From positions 1 to 64,000 of the forward strand of contig ONJS01000021.1 of NCBI GenBank assembly GCA_900318205.1: DNA of 64,000 bases, in the 5' to 3' direction. This DNA comes from an uncultured Prevotellaceae bacterium (lineage in GTDB: Bacteria; Bacteroidota; Bacteroidia; Bacteroidales; Muribaculaceae). The position numbers and the translations under genes are program-made. Each line of letters starts with the position of its first letter. Positions within the stretch are counted from its first letter, which is position 1. The notes beneath the pieces were generated by a model, which saw only the letters and a program-made list of their open reading frames with translations, made no database searches and had not been told where the DNA came from. Below, in pieces: positions 41,784 to 50,181 of the stretch.

Positions 41784-43454
41784 ATGATGAAACCTAAAAT
41801 CGGAATGTGTTTTTCAGGTGGTGGCTACAGGGCTGCTACCTTTGACCTGGGGGTGATGTCATATCTTTATTCCGTGCAACTTGATGAAGACACAACGTTG
41901 CTGGATTGTGTGGTCGCCTTGTCATCGGTGTCGGGCGGCACTATCCCTTCAATGAAGTATATGCTCGCCAAGGCACAAGGACACTCAGTCGATGTGATGA
42001 TTAAAGATCTGTTCCGTGTCCTGTGTGAGGAGGACTTGGTGGATAAGGCCTTAAAGCGCATGAAAGATGAGAAGGCCAATCCTAATATATCCAGCATCAA
42101 GATCATGGCCGAGATCTATGACTCTTACTTGTTTGACAATAAGGACTCGAATTTGGATTTGGGTGTCATCATTGACAATTTTTACCGCATTCATGTCAAG
42201 GACTATACAGCGCTGGCCACCGATTTTCAAAGTTCATTGCCGTTCCGTTTCCGTCTTACTGAAGGCGCCCGGACGAAAACTAATAAAGAGACTCATCCCT
42301 ACTTTGGCAACAATGACCATCGCATCAACCTTGAGGATGCGCGTTATATCACACCGGGTGAGGCCATGGCCTGCTCGTCATGTTTCCCCAGTGGCTTTGA
42401 ACCCATGATGTTCCCTGATGACTTTAAAATCTCGCAGTTGCCCGAAGCCGCCAAATACAGGTGTGAAGTGGAGAAAGACAAAGGTCAAGACCCAGACGAG
42501 CCAAAATTGCGTGGCTTTGGCATCATGGACGGTGGCATAGCCGATAATCAGGGCATAGAGAGCATCTTGATGGCCGAGAAATTCATGGCCGATCATAGCG
42601 GCCACACTGAAGATGATAGCCCGATGCTTGACCTGATTATCGTGAGCGATGTTGCTAGCCCTTATATGGACGGATACTCTCCCAATAAGAAGCTGTTGCC
42701 CGACTGGTTGGGCAGGCTGACCATTGGCCGCCTGCGTAATTATTGCTGGATTGCTGGTGGCGTTACATTGGCATGCGTGATTCTTGCTTTGGCTTTGGGT
42801 AGCAGTTTTTGGACTGGTTTTACAACGGTCTTCTTTGTGCTCTCCTTGTTGCTGAATGTCGGTGGCTGGTGGCTGAAGAAGTGGGCGTTTAAAAAGATTG
42901 CCGCGACCTTTGTGGGTGATAGGGCCCGCTTTGTTAACCACGTGAAGTTCTCCACCCTTTGGCCTATGCTGATGAACCGAGCCAGGTCGATTGTCATCAT
43001 GAGCAGTGAGGTATTCCTCAAGCGAATGCGTCAGCTCAACTATGGTAGAATTTATGATGATGAACGGTGGAAAAACCGCTCCATCACCAATCTCATCTAT
43101 GAACTGAGGGCAGGCCAGAGTTGGGACTCCATGACGAAGAATGGCACTATGCCGGCATATCTCGCCCCGTCCAAAGAGATTCAGGAAAACAGTGCTAAAG
43201 CAGCCAATATGGGCAGTACCCTGTGGTTTACCCAGGAGGACAAAGACGCAAGGATGCCACAGGCCCTGATGGCGGCAGGCCAATACACCATCTGCTTCAA
43301 TCTGCTCAATTACATATACAAGATCAGGAATAATCGGACTAATCTTTCATCCGCCCACCAAACCATTATTGCTCTGGAATCTAAATTCCAGGAAGATTGG
43401 GCTAAATTCCAGGCTGACCCCTTGTGGATGGTTAAGAAGATTGATGAAGAGTAG
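41784..43454 (+). CDS. Patatin/cPLA2-like phospholipase with membrane helices
   Basis: A 556-residue protein of the patatin-like acyl hydrolase class. The glycine-rich oxyanion loop CFSGGGYRAA is at about residues 10-19, the nucleophile S50 lies in SSVSGGT, and the catalytic Asp D249 lies in MDGGIADN: a complete Ser-Asp dyad. Two hydrophobic helices (about 320-345 and 346-365) interrupt the chain and may anchor it in the membrane. The ~190-residue C-terminal region is unassigned and polar. No signal peptide, so the catalytic part should be cytoplasmic. It stands alone; a role in lipid turnover is inferred. ATG 41787 is an equally good start. Confidence 0.85.
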   Translation: MMKPKIGMCFSGGGYRAATFDLGVMSYLYSVQLDEDTTLLDCVVALSSVSGGTIPSMKYMLAKAQGHSVDVMIKDLFRVLCEEDLVDKALKRMKDEKANPNISSIKIMAEIYDSYLFDNKDSNLDLGVIIDNFYRIHVKDYTALATDFQSSLPFRFRLTEGARTKTNKETHPYFGNNDHRINLEDARYITPGEAMACSSCFPSGFEPMMFPDDFKISQLPEAAKYRCEVEKDKGQDPDEPKLRGFGIMDGGIADNQGIESILMAEKFMADHSGHTEDDSPMLDLIIVSDVASPYMDGYSPNKKLLPDWLGRLTIGRLRNYCWIAGGVTLACVILALALGSSFWTGFTTVFFVLSLLLNVGGWWLKKWAFKKIAATFVGDRARFVNHVKFSTLWPMLMNRARSIVIMSSEVFLKRMRQLNYGRIYDDERWKNRSITNLIYELRAGQSWDSMTKNGTMPAYLAPSKEIQENSAKAANMGSTLWFTQEDKDARMPQALMAAGQYTICFNLLNYIYKIRNNRTNLSSAHQTIIALESKFQEDWAKFQADPLWMVKKIDEE

Positions 43455-43475
43455 ATCCCGTTGTTTTACTACAGA

Positions 43476-43527
43476 TGTCTCCCATGAGCAGCATCAATCC
43501 ATGCTCATGGGAGGCATTTGTTATTTT
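43476..43527 (+). terminator. Intrinsic terminator
   Basis: A 15-bp stem (43476-43490 with 43502-43516, one wobble) with core CTCCCATGAGCA/TGCTCATGGGAG, followed by TTTGTTATTTTG. Confidence 0.85.
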
Positions 43528-43623
43528 GTCAATTTGATACTTAAGACTCACGTTGTTGTGATATTAACAGGCAAAAAAACTTACTGAATATAGTGAATAA
43601 TACACAGTGAAAGGTGGGTAAAC

Positions 43624-43637
43624 TGAATTTTCATTGA
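43624..43637 (+). promoter_or_regulatory. Candidate ARG box upstream of argR
   Basis: TGAATTTTCATTGA resembles the ArgR operator core TGAAT-N4-ATTCA with one mismatch in the second half-site. Two more TGAAT half-sites occur at 43584 and 43594. It lies about 20 bp before the -33 element, so autoregulation is plausible. Confidence 0.35.
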
Positions 43638-43655
43638 AAAAAGTCAATAATTATG

Positions 43656-43686
43656 TTGTTGTATTTGTGGAGAGTCATTATCTTTG
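43656..43686 (+). promoter_or_regulatory. Promoter of argR
   Basis: TTG (43656-43658) and TATCTTTG (43679-43686) with a 20-bp spacer, 32 bp before the ATG. Confidence 0.7.
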
Positions 43687-43718
43687 CAACTCAAACCAAT
43701 TTTTAAGTATATATTTTT

Positions 43719-44270
43719 ATGGAGACTACTACAGTTATTAAGAAACCAAGAAAAAAGAAAGTACTCGTGAAAAGAAAACGTGACCGTTTACAGTTGATCA
43801 CTGATCTGATCAAGACAAATTGCATCGGTAGCCAGAGTGAGCTGGCTGACATGTTGCGTGAGCACAACATCAATGTGACTCAGGCTACTTTGTCACGCGA
43901 CTTAAAGGCCTTGAAGATTTCCAAGGTGGCCACCGACCGCAACACTTACATGTATATCATTCCTGACAGCAATCAGTTGCAAGACAGGTTGCTGAGTATG
44001 CGTCAGACCGACACTCACGCTGCCAAGCAGGTGGGTTTGGTGTCAGTTACTTTTTCAGGAAACATTGCTGTCATTAAGACCCGCAACGGCTATGCTCCCG
44101 GTTTGGCCTATGACATCGACATGAGCCGTCCCCCCGAAATCTTAGGTACTATCGCTGGTGCCGACACGGTGGTGGCTATCCTTGCCGAGGGCGTGACCCA
44201 AGAGCAGGCTAAGGCTGTTTTTGAGCAGTTCATGCCCAAGAACTCGCCTAACGTGTTTGGCAATGATTAA
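43719..44270 (+). CDS. argR: Arginine repressor ArgR
   Basis: A 183-residue ArgR. A lysine- and arginine-rich N-terminal extension (about 1-22) precedes the winged-helix DNA-binding domain (about 23-90) with SQSELADMLREHNINVTQATLSRDL. The C-terminal domain (about 105-175) has the arginine-binding oligomerisation signature, with a D-x-D-like pair in IAGADTVVAIL. It represses or activates arginine genes in response to arginine. The downstream argC-like gene overlaps its end by 8 bp (ATGATTAA), so the two are coupled. Confidence 0.93.
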   Translation: METTTVIKKPRKKKVLVKRKRDRLQLITDLIKTNCIGSQSELADMLREHNINVTQATLSRDLKALKISKVATDRNTYMYIIPDSNQLQDRLLSMRQTDTHAAKQVGLVSVTFSGNIAVIKTRNGYAPGLAYDIDMSRPPEILGTIAGADTVVAILAEGVTQEQAKAVFEQFMPKNSPNVFGND

Positions 44271-45210
44271 AGTCGGGATTACTGGTTGCGAAACCCTGCG
44301 TGCAGCAGAGCTGACGCGTGTGCTCATCAACCATCCCGATGTGGAATTGCGTTGGGTGGTGGGAAACGTTCCGCCAGGCACGCGTCTTGACAGCATTGTC
44401 ACCGGCATCATCGGCGAATGTGATCTCATTGCGAATCCTGAGGGTCCGCTTGGTGAGGTTAATGTCGTGTTTGTCTGTGACAATGCAGCCACAGTGCTTG
44501 ACAGTCTTGAACTGCCCGATGAGACCCGCATCATTGACCTGAGCGGTAGCCATAATCTGTGCCATGGGGAGGACTTGCCCTGGAGGTATGGCTTGTCCGA
44601 GATGCTGCGCCGTGTGCTTGTGCATGATACCCAGCGTGTGACGATTCCCGGCACTGCCGCTACCGCATCGTTGCTTGCTGTGATGCCCATGGCACGCAAC
44701 CTGATGCTCAACAGCCCATTGGATATCAAAGTGGCTTTGGGCTCGTTGGCGTTCCATGATGAGGGCAAGATGCTTGGTGGCCATGCAGTTGACGCTTGGG
44801 CCACGGCACAACGGCAGGAAGTGGAATATGCCCTTCGACAGTGCCAGTCAAGTTTTGACCAGCCGGTCACTTTGACCGTGAGTGAACTTGCTGAGCGGCG
44901 CACGCTTGCGGTAGCAGTCCGTTTCAAGTGTGCTGTTGATGACGAGATGGTCCGCCAGATGTATGACCAATACTATGATGACCACAACTTTGTGTTCATT
45001 GTGGACCGTCCCATCGTTACTGCCGATGTTGAGAATACCAACAAATGCCTTATCCACCTTGACAAGGACGAGCACACCGGGTTGCTCACAGTGCATGCCG
45101 TGATGGATTTCCTGCTCAAGGGTTCTGCCGGTAATGCCGTGCATATCATGAACCTGTTGTTCGGTCTTCATGAGCGTGCGGGATTGGCACTCAAGGCGAC
45201 AGGCTGTTAG
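44263..45210 (+). CDS. ArgC-like protein lacking catalytic residues
   Basis: A 315-residue protein with the overall sequence of N-acetyl-gamma-glutamyl-phosphate reductase: GITGCETLRAAELTRVLINHP at the N-terminus (Rossmann), GECDL, LMLNSP, and NTNKCLIHL and LLKGSAGNAVHIMNLLFGL near the end. The catalytic motif NPGC(Y/F)-T reads IPGTAAT, so T131 replaces the nucleophilic Cys. The HQHVPEI region with the catalytic His reads TAQRQEV. It is therefore probably not an active reductase. The reading frame is intact and the C-terminal half well conserved, so a retained non-enzymatic role (for instance metabolite sensing with the coupled ArgR) is possible. Starts upstream of ATG 44263 overlap argR deeply and are unlikely. 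Confidence 0.85.
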   Translation: MIKVGITGCETLRAAELTRVLINHPDVELRWVVGNVPPGTRLDSIVTGIIGECDLIANPEGPLGEVNVVFVCDNAATVLDSLELPDETRIIDLSGSHNLCHGEDLPWRYGLSEMLRRVLVHDTQRVTIPGTAATASLLAVMPMARNLMLNSPLDIKVALGSLAFHDEGKMLGGHAVDAWATAQRQEVEYALRQCQSSFDQPVTLTVSELAERRTLAVAVRFKCAVDDEMVRQMYDQYYDDHNFVFIVDRPIVTADVENTNKCLIHLDKDEHTGLLTVHAVMDFLLKGSAGNAVHIMNLLFGLHERAGLALKATGC

Positions 45211-45264
45211 AATTACAACGATACACATTATATATAAATAACTATCTAAAAATACCATTAAGTT

Positions 45265-45678
45265 ATGTCAGTCAATAAAGTCATTCTTTTGGGCCGAGTA
45301 GGTAAGGACCCTGATGTGCGTTATGTCGCACAAAATCAGCCTGTAGCATCATTCACGCTCGCCACTACCGACAGAGCCTATACCAACGCCAACGGCGTGC
45401 AGGTACCCGAGCGCACCGAGTGGCACAACATCGTGATGTGGGGCAAGAATGCCGAAGTTGCAGAACGTTATATTCGCAAGGGTACCCAGATTTATCTGGA
45501 AGGCCGTCTGCGCACCCGTGCATGGGAAGACCGCAACCAGGTGAAACGCTACACCACCGAGATCTATGTTGATAGCTTTGAACTGCTTGCCCGTCCTGCC
45601 ACCACGACAGCGCCCCAGCAGCCCGCAGCTCAACCTCAGCAACCTGCTGGCAATCAGCAAGGAGGAGCACCTTTCTAA
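45265..45678 (+). CDS. ssb: Single-stranded DNA-binding protein
   Basis: A 137-residue SSB with the OB-fold signature: NKVILLGRVGKDPDVRY, ASFTLATTDR, TEWHNIVMWGKNAEVAERY and GTQIYLEGRLRTRAWED. A Q/P/A-rich linker (about 110-130) leads to the tip GGAPF. The tip keeps the final PF but lacks the acidic residues usual in the partner-binding tail (DDDIPF in E. coli), which may mean it is a second SSB or has a changed tail. Follows the argC-like gene after 54 bp. Confidence 0.93.
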   Translation: MSVNKVILLGRVGKDPDVRYVAQNQPVASFTLATTDRAYTNANGVQVPERTEWHNIVMWGKNAEVAERYIRKGTQIYLEGRLRTRAWEDRNQVKRYTTEIYVDSFELLARPATTTAPQQPAAQPQQPAGNQQGGAPF

Positions 45679-45707
45679 AGCTCTTTCTTTTTTGAGATAA
45701 TAAAAAA

Positions 45708-45750
45708 ACAATCACGTGACTCTTGCTCAGTCAAGAAGTCACGTGATTGT
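45708..45750. terminator. Bidirectional terminator between ssb and manC
   Basis: ACAATCACGTGACT and AGTCACGTGATTGT form a perfect 14-bp stem. On the minus strand it is followed by seven T residues, a strong terminator for manC; on the plus strand by CATTTTATTG, adequate for ssb. Confidence 0.85.
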
Positions 45751-45786
45751 CATTTTATTGTCACCGTGGTTGAAAGACCAGGGCGT

Positions 45787-46866
45787 TTATAGATACTTGT
45801 CGCCGAACTTGGCTTTTACGTCATTGACGTATTGCTTGATTTTCTGTTCCTCGGCCATGGGCACGATGAGCAGGGCGTCATCGACGTCGGCAACGATATA
45901 TCCCTCCAGTCCTGAAGCCACCACCAGCTTGTCACCCTTGATGGCAACGATGTTGTCATGGCTGTTGAACATCAGGGCCTTGCAGTTCTGGGTCACATTG
46001 CCGTCCTTGTTCTTGGGCGAGTGGTCATAAAGCGACCGCCAGGTACCCAGGTCATTCCACCCGAAGTCCACTGTCTCGACATAGACGTTGGGCGCCTTCT
46101 CCATGATAGCAAAGTCGATGCTGATGCTGGGTGAGGCTTCAAAGTTGGTGTTGATGTAGTCCATCTCCTGGTCTGTCCCAAAGAACTGACTGCCACGTTC
46201 AAAGATGACGTTTACCTCGGGAGCAAAAGCGTTGAGCGCGTTGAGGATGCTGTCGGCACTCCAGAAGAACATGCCTGAGTTCCAGTAGAATTCTCCCGAC
46301 TCCAGGAATACGCGTGCGAGGTCCTCGTTGGGCTTTTCGGTAAAGGTCTTTACTGTCGAGAAATTACCCTCAACAGGTTCGCCCACCTGGATGTATCCGT
46401 AGCCCGTTTCGGGTCTGCTGGGCTTGATGCCCATGGTAACGAGGGCGTCATGATTCTCGATGAAGTCAAAAGCGCTGTTGACACTCTGCCTGAACTTCTC
46501 CTCATTGATGATCAGATGGTCGCTGGGGGCTACCATCATCTTGGCATCAGGATTGATGGCTTTGATGTGGTTGGCTGCCCAGGCGATGCAGGGAGCGGTA
46601 TTGCGGCGTGTGGGTTCGAGCAGGATCTGGTTGTTCTTGATTTGAGGTAACTGTTCCTTGATGAGCGGCTCGTAGCTCTCGTTAGTGATCAGGATGATAT
46701 TCTCAACGGGCACAATGCCGTCGATGCGGTCAAAGGCCATTTGCAGCAAGGAGCGTCCTGTGCCGAAGAAATCGATGAACTGTTTAGGCTTGGCGGTTTT
46801 GGAGAAGGGCCAAAATCGGCTGCCGACGCCTCCGCACATGATAACGCAATATCTGTTGTTATCCAT
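45787..46866 (-). CDS. manC: Mannose-1-phosphate guanylyltransferase
   Basis: A 359-residue nucleotidyltransferase. The N-terminal GTP-binding signature is CGGVGSRFWPFSKTAKPKQF. VAPSDHLI, TFTEKPN, WNSGMFFW and FGWNDLGTW are typical of GDP-mannose pyrophosphorylases. It makes GDP-mannose for capsule, glycoprotein or GDP-fucose synthesis. There is no C-terminal isomerase domain, so it is the monofunctional short form. It is monocistronic, with its own promoter and a strong terminator. Confidence 0.93.
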   Translation of the reverse strand: MDNNRYCVIMCGGVGSRFWPFSKTAKPKQFIDFFGTGRSLLQMAFDRIDGIVPVENIILITNESYEPLIKEQLPQIKNNQILLEPTRRNTAPCIAWAANHIKAINPDAKMMVAPSDHLIINEEKFRQSVNSAFDFIENHDALVTMGIKPSRPETGYGYIQVGEPVEGNFSTVKTFTEKPNEDLARVFLESGEFYWNSGMFFWSADSILNALNAFAPEVNVIFERGSQFFGTDQEMDYINTNFEASPSISIDFAIMEKAPNVYVETVDFGWNDLGTWRSLYDHSPKNKDGNVTQNCKALMFNSHDNIVAIKGDKLVVASGLEGYIVADVDDALLIVPMAEEQKIKQYVNDVKAKFGDKYL

Positions 46867-46920
46867 TGTGGTGGTAATGTTTTATTGGTTGATGTTGACC
46901 GACAACTTATTTGTCGCTCA

Positions 46921-46928
46921 CAAAGGTA
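46921..46928 (-). promoter_or_regulatory. -7 box of manC
   Basis: Reads TACCTTTG on the minus strand, about 55 bp before the ATG. A small hairpin CGACAA/TTGTCG lies in the leader (46900-46916). Confidence 0.5.
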
Positions 46929-47041
46929 CAAATAAAAATCAAAGAGAGAGAATAGATGCCGTATAAATACTGGCCGAGCTTTTCCTGATTTAGCTCAGAC
47001 TACTGGTAAACAATAGTTTGTGACTTGTTTTTTGATGATTG

Positions 47042-47506
47042 TTATTCATCAAAATAGATGGGCAGCGTACGGCTGATGCTTTGTTCCAGAGAGATCAGCG
47101 TTTCGGTGGCGGCAACGCCCTCGATGTGCTGGATGCGGTCATTGACCAGAGACATGAGATGCTCGTTGTCGCGGGCATAGACCTTAATCATCATCGTGTA
47201 GTGTCCAGTGGTGAAATGGCACTCGACAACTTCCTTGATTTTGAGCAACTCGGGCACCACGGTGCGATACATTGAGCCGCGCTCGAGGGTCAGTCCTATA
47301 AAGGTGCACGTGGAATAACCCAGCAGCTTGGGATTGACGTTGTAGCCCGATCCGGTAATGACGCCATCATCGATGAGGCGCTGGATGCGCTGGTGTACTG
47401 CAGCACGTGAGACACCACACACCTGTGCCACATCCTTGCTGGGGATGCGGGCGTTATTCATAATAATTTCAAGAATCTTTTTGTCGAGTGTATCAATCTT
47501 TTCCAT
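47042..47506 (-). CDS. Lrp/AsnC-family transcriptional regulator
   Basis: A 154-residue Lrp-type regulator starting at ATG 47506 (MEKIDTLDKKIL); the extension to 47533 would overlap the promoter. Winged helix about 5-65 (ARIPSKDVAQVCGVSRAAVHQRIQRL), then the RAM ligand-binding domain about 70-145 (TGHYTMMIKVYARDNEHL, IEGVAATETLISL). It probably senses an amino acid. Its place next to lysA, transcribed in the same direction, suggests but does not prove a link with lysine or amino-acid metabolism. Confidence 0.9.
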   Translation of the reverse strand: MEKIDTLDKKILEIIMNNARIPSKDVAQVCGVSRAAVHQRIQRLIDDGVITGSGYNVNPKLLGYSTCTFIGLTLERGSMYRTVVPELLKIKEVVECHFTTGHYTMMIKVYARDNEHLMSLVNDRIQHIEGVAATETLISLEQSISRTLPIYFDE

Positions 47507-47530
47507 GAAATCAAGGTTTAATAACACTCG

Positions 47531-47538
47531 CAAATGTA
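47531..47538 (-). promoter_or_regulatory. -7 box of the Lrp-type gene
   Basis: Reads TACATTTG on the minus strand, 25 bp before the ATG, giving a leader of about 20 nt. Confidence 0.55.
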
Positions 47539-47637
47539 ATTATTTTTTTTAATAAGGCTATAGAATTCAGTGATTTTTTTTGTTTTTTTTTGAAGGCTAT
47601 CTTGCAAACAGTTGTGTATTAGGTATATAATACATGT

Positions 47638-48810
47638 TTAAATCTTGTCGCTGAAGATGCTGTTGGGCAAGGAACGCATGTTGTAGGTCGAGGACATCGA
47701 CTCACCGTAGGCTCCTGCCGAGCGGATAGCGATGAGGTCGCCACGATGGGTAACAGGCAGTTGGCAGTCGCGTGCAAACACGTCGCTTGACTCGCAGACG
47801 GGACCAACGATGTCGTAGGCCTCACTCTGGGTATCGCGAGACGTCAGATTCTGGATAGCGTGGTGGGCCTGGTATAGGGCGGGCCTGATCAGGTCGTTCA
47901 TGCCGGCATCCAGGATGACGAATTTCTTGTTGCGGTTTTCCTTGATGTAGATGGTGCGGCTGATGAGTGATCCGCACTGGCCGACGATGGAACGTCCCAA
48001 CTCAAAATGCACTTGCTGATCTTGCTTGAAATTGAGGTGGCGCTTGAACACGTCAAAATACTGCTTGAAATCGGGAATCAGGCACTCGTCGGGGTGGCTG
48101 TAGTCTATGCCCAGACCGCCTCCCATGTTGAGTATTGGGAAGTGTATGCCTTGCTGCTCGAACTGGTCCTGAAGTTTGTTGACGGTCTCACACAGCATCA
48201 CATAGGGTTGCATCGAAGTGATTTGTGAGCCGATGTGGAAATGCAGTCCGCGCAACTCGATATTGGGTAACTCAATGGCTTGTTTAACAGTGTTTTCCAG
48301 TTCTTCAAGGGTGATGCCGAACTTGTTCTCGGCAGTGCCTGTTGTAATGTATTTGTGGGTGTGTGCATCGATGTCGGGGTTGACGCGCAGCGCCACGCGT
48401 GCTGTGGTGTCCATCTCGCTGGCCAACGCGTTGATGACCTCCAATTCAGGGATCGATTCTACATTGAAACACCCGATATTCTTGTCCAGTCCCAACCTGA
48501 TTTCCCAATCCGTTTTTCCTACGCCTGAATAGGTCAACTCCTGTGGCTCGAAGCCAGCCTTGACGGCTGCCTGGATTTCGCCTCCACTCACCAGGTCAGC
48601 GCCCAAGCCGCTTTGTGCTATCTCGTTGATTATGCGTGGATTGCCGTTGGCTTTGACAGCGTAATGAACCTTGAACGGATAGCCTTCAATCTGACGTTTG
48701 ATGGCATCGAGCGTCGCATGCAGAATGTCCATGTCATAGTAATAAAATGGTGTGGACACTTGCTGAAGTGAGCCCATTGGAAAATGATGGTCTGTCCTAT
48801 TGTTGACCAT
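47638..48810 (-). CDS. lysA: Diaminopimelate decarboxylase
   Basis: A 390-residue PLP-dependent fold-type III decarboxylase. The PLP lysine is in VHYAVKANGN near the N-terminus, and LHFHIGSQI, GGGLGIDY and VCESSDVF carry further cofactor and substrate residues. It converts meso-diaminopimelate to lysine, the last step of lysine synthesis, and agrees with the diaminopimelate-type MurE in this window. No clear terminator hairpin follows. Nothing else is seen between it and the Lrp-type promoter. Confidence 0.95.
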   Translation of the reverse strand: MVNNRTDHHFPMGSLQQVSTPFYYYDMDILHATLDAIKRQIEGYPFKVHYAVKANGNPRIINEIAQSGLGADLVSGGEIQAAVKAGFEPQELTYSGVGKTDWEIRLGLDKNIGCFNVESIPELEVINALASEMDTTARVALRVNPDIDAHTHKYITTGTAENKFGITLEELENTVKQAIELPNIELRGLHFHIGSQITSMQPYVMLCETVNKLQDQFEQQGIHFPILNMGGGLGIDYSHPDECLIPDFKQYFDVFKRHLNFKQDQQVHFELGRSIVGQCGSLISRTIYIKENRNKKFVILDAGMNDLIRPALYQAHHAIQNLTSRDTQSEAYDIVGPVCESSDVFARDCQLPVTHRGDLIAIRSAGAYGESMSSTYNMRSLPNSIFSDKI

Positions 48811-48858
48811 GGTGTTACGTTGATGTTTTGGTTATAAAGTTGGTTGTGAATGATGGCG

Positions 48859-48866
48859 CAAAGGTA
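48859..48866 (-). promoter_or_regulatory. -7 box of lysA
   Basis: Reads TACCTTTG on the minus strand, about 49 bp before the ATG. Confidence 0.5.
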
Positions 48867-48997
48867 TTGAAAATTTTATTAAAAAAGTATTTACAATTCA
48901 TAAAATATGCAAATTTTCACTTTATTGATATCTTCATCCTCATCTTTCACTGAAACAAGCCAAAAACTACTTTGAGAAAAATTGCCGAAAAAAGCAG

Positions 48998-49005
48998 TAA
49001 TTTTG
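48998..49005 (+). promoter_or_regulatory. Upstream promoter box of the cell-wall cluster
   Basis: TAATTTTG within AAAAAAGCAGTAATTTTG, an 18-bp string repeated 149 bp downstream. Transcripts from here would have a leader of about 200 nt. Confidence 0.5.
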
Positions 49006-49146
49006 CACTTGTAAATTTCTGACAAATCAAATTAAAGTATTGATTTTCAATGGTGTTGCAGGGTGTTAATAAGTCTGTTAATAAAAAATAACTTTTTGTT
49101 TGTAAATTTCGGGGTTTGTATTTGCAAATTATCCAAAAAAAAGCAG

Positions 49147-49154
49147 TAATTTTG
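49147..49154 (+). promoter_or_regulatory. Proximal promoter box of the cell-wall cluster
   Basis: TAATTTTG in the second copy of AAAAAAGCAGTAATTTTG, 53 bp before rsmH. A CCCC/GGGG hairpin (about 49159-49174) would form at the very 5' end of this transcript. Confidence 0.55.
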
Positions 49155-49207
49155 AAGTCCCCAAAAAGTAGGGGTCAGAAGAACACCCAACGGCAAAAGT
49201 TTACATC

Positions 49208-50131
49208 ATGCAACCACTTGTGTATCACATACCTGCGCTGCTCCACGAGAGCATCAACGGGCTTGCAATCAAGTCTGATGGCACTTATGTTGACGCCACC
49301 TTTGGTGGCGGCGGCCACAGTCGTGCCATTCTTGAACAGCTTGGCGAGAAGGGCCGCCTCATCGGAATGGACCAGGATATGGATGCCTGGCAGAACCGTT
49401 TGGAGGACGGCAGGTTTACATTTGCACACGGCAATTTTGCCTACATCAAGAATTTCCTGCGTTACTACGGGGTCGATTCGGTGGATGGCATCCTTGCCGA
49501 CCTGGGTGTGTCGTTCCATCACTTTGATGCCGTTGACCGAGGGTTCACCTTCCGTGCCGATGCCCCCTTGGACATGCGCATGAACCGTGCTGCCTCGTTC
49601 ACTGCCCGTGAACTGCTGAACACCTACACTGAGGAACGCCTGGCCGATGTGCTGTATCTCTATGGCGAGTTGCGCCAGTCACGGCGTCTTGCTGCCGCGA
49701 TTGTCAAGGCTCGTCCCCTGGTGACAACCGGTGAACTCCTGAATGTCGTTCGCCCGTTTATCAAGGCCTCGCAGGAGAAGAAGGAACTGTCGATGCTGTT
49801 CCAGGCATTGCGCATCGAGGTCAATGGAGAACTTGATGCCCTGCGCCAACTGTTGGCCCAGTCGCTTGAGGTGCTCAAACCGGGAGGCCGCCTTGCCATC
49901 ATCACTTACCACTCGCTGGAGGACCGCTTGGTCAAGAACTTCATGCGCAGCGGCAATGTCGAGGGACGGCAGGAAAAGGACTTCTATGGCCGCGTCAACA
50001 CGCCGTGGCGTGTGATTACCAGCAAGGTCATTGTCCCCGATGCTGATGAGGTGTCGCGCAACCCACGCTCCCGCAGTGCCAAGCTGCGCGTCGCCGAGTT
50101 GCTGCCAGCCTCGGCCAATTCACACGATTAA
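49208..50131 (+). CDS. rsmH: 16S rRNA (cytosine-1402-N4)-methyltransferase RsmH
   Basis: A 307-residue methyltransferase (MraW). It shows HIPALLHESINGL, the SAM-binding DATFGGGGHS, ADLGVSFHHFD and the C-terminal ITYHSLEDRLVKNFM. It methylates C1402 of 16S rRNA and is the conserved first structural gene of division clusters. mraZ, which often precedes it, is absent: the 397 bp upstream hold only promoters. Confidence 0.96.
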   Translation: MQPLVYHIPALLHESINGLAIKSDGTYVDATFGGGGHSRAILEQLGEKGRLIGMDQDMDAWQNRLEDGRFTFAHGNFAYIKNFLRYYGVDSVDGILADLGVSFHHFDAVDRGFTFRADAPLDMRMNRAASFTARELLNTYTEERLADVLYLYGELRQSRRLAAAIVKARPLVTTGELLNVVRPFIKASQEKKELSMLFQALRIEVNGELDALRQLLAQSLEVLKPGGRLAIITYHSLEDRLVKNFMRSGNVEGRQEKDFYGRVNTPWRVITSKVIVPDADEVSRNPRSRSAKLRVAELLPASANSHD

Positions 50132-50181
50132 ACATCGCTATAACTACACAACAAAACTGTTTACGCAAACAACCAACCACT

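Noticed and set aside
44221-44262. An upstream start for the argC-like gene
   Set aside because: It would overlap argR by 50 bp; ATG 44263 with the ATGATTAA overlap begins at the conserved MIKVGITG.
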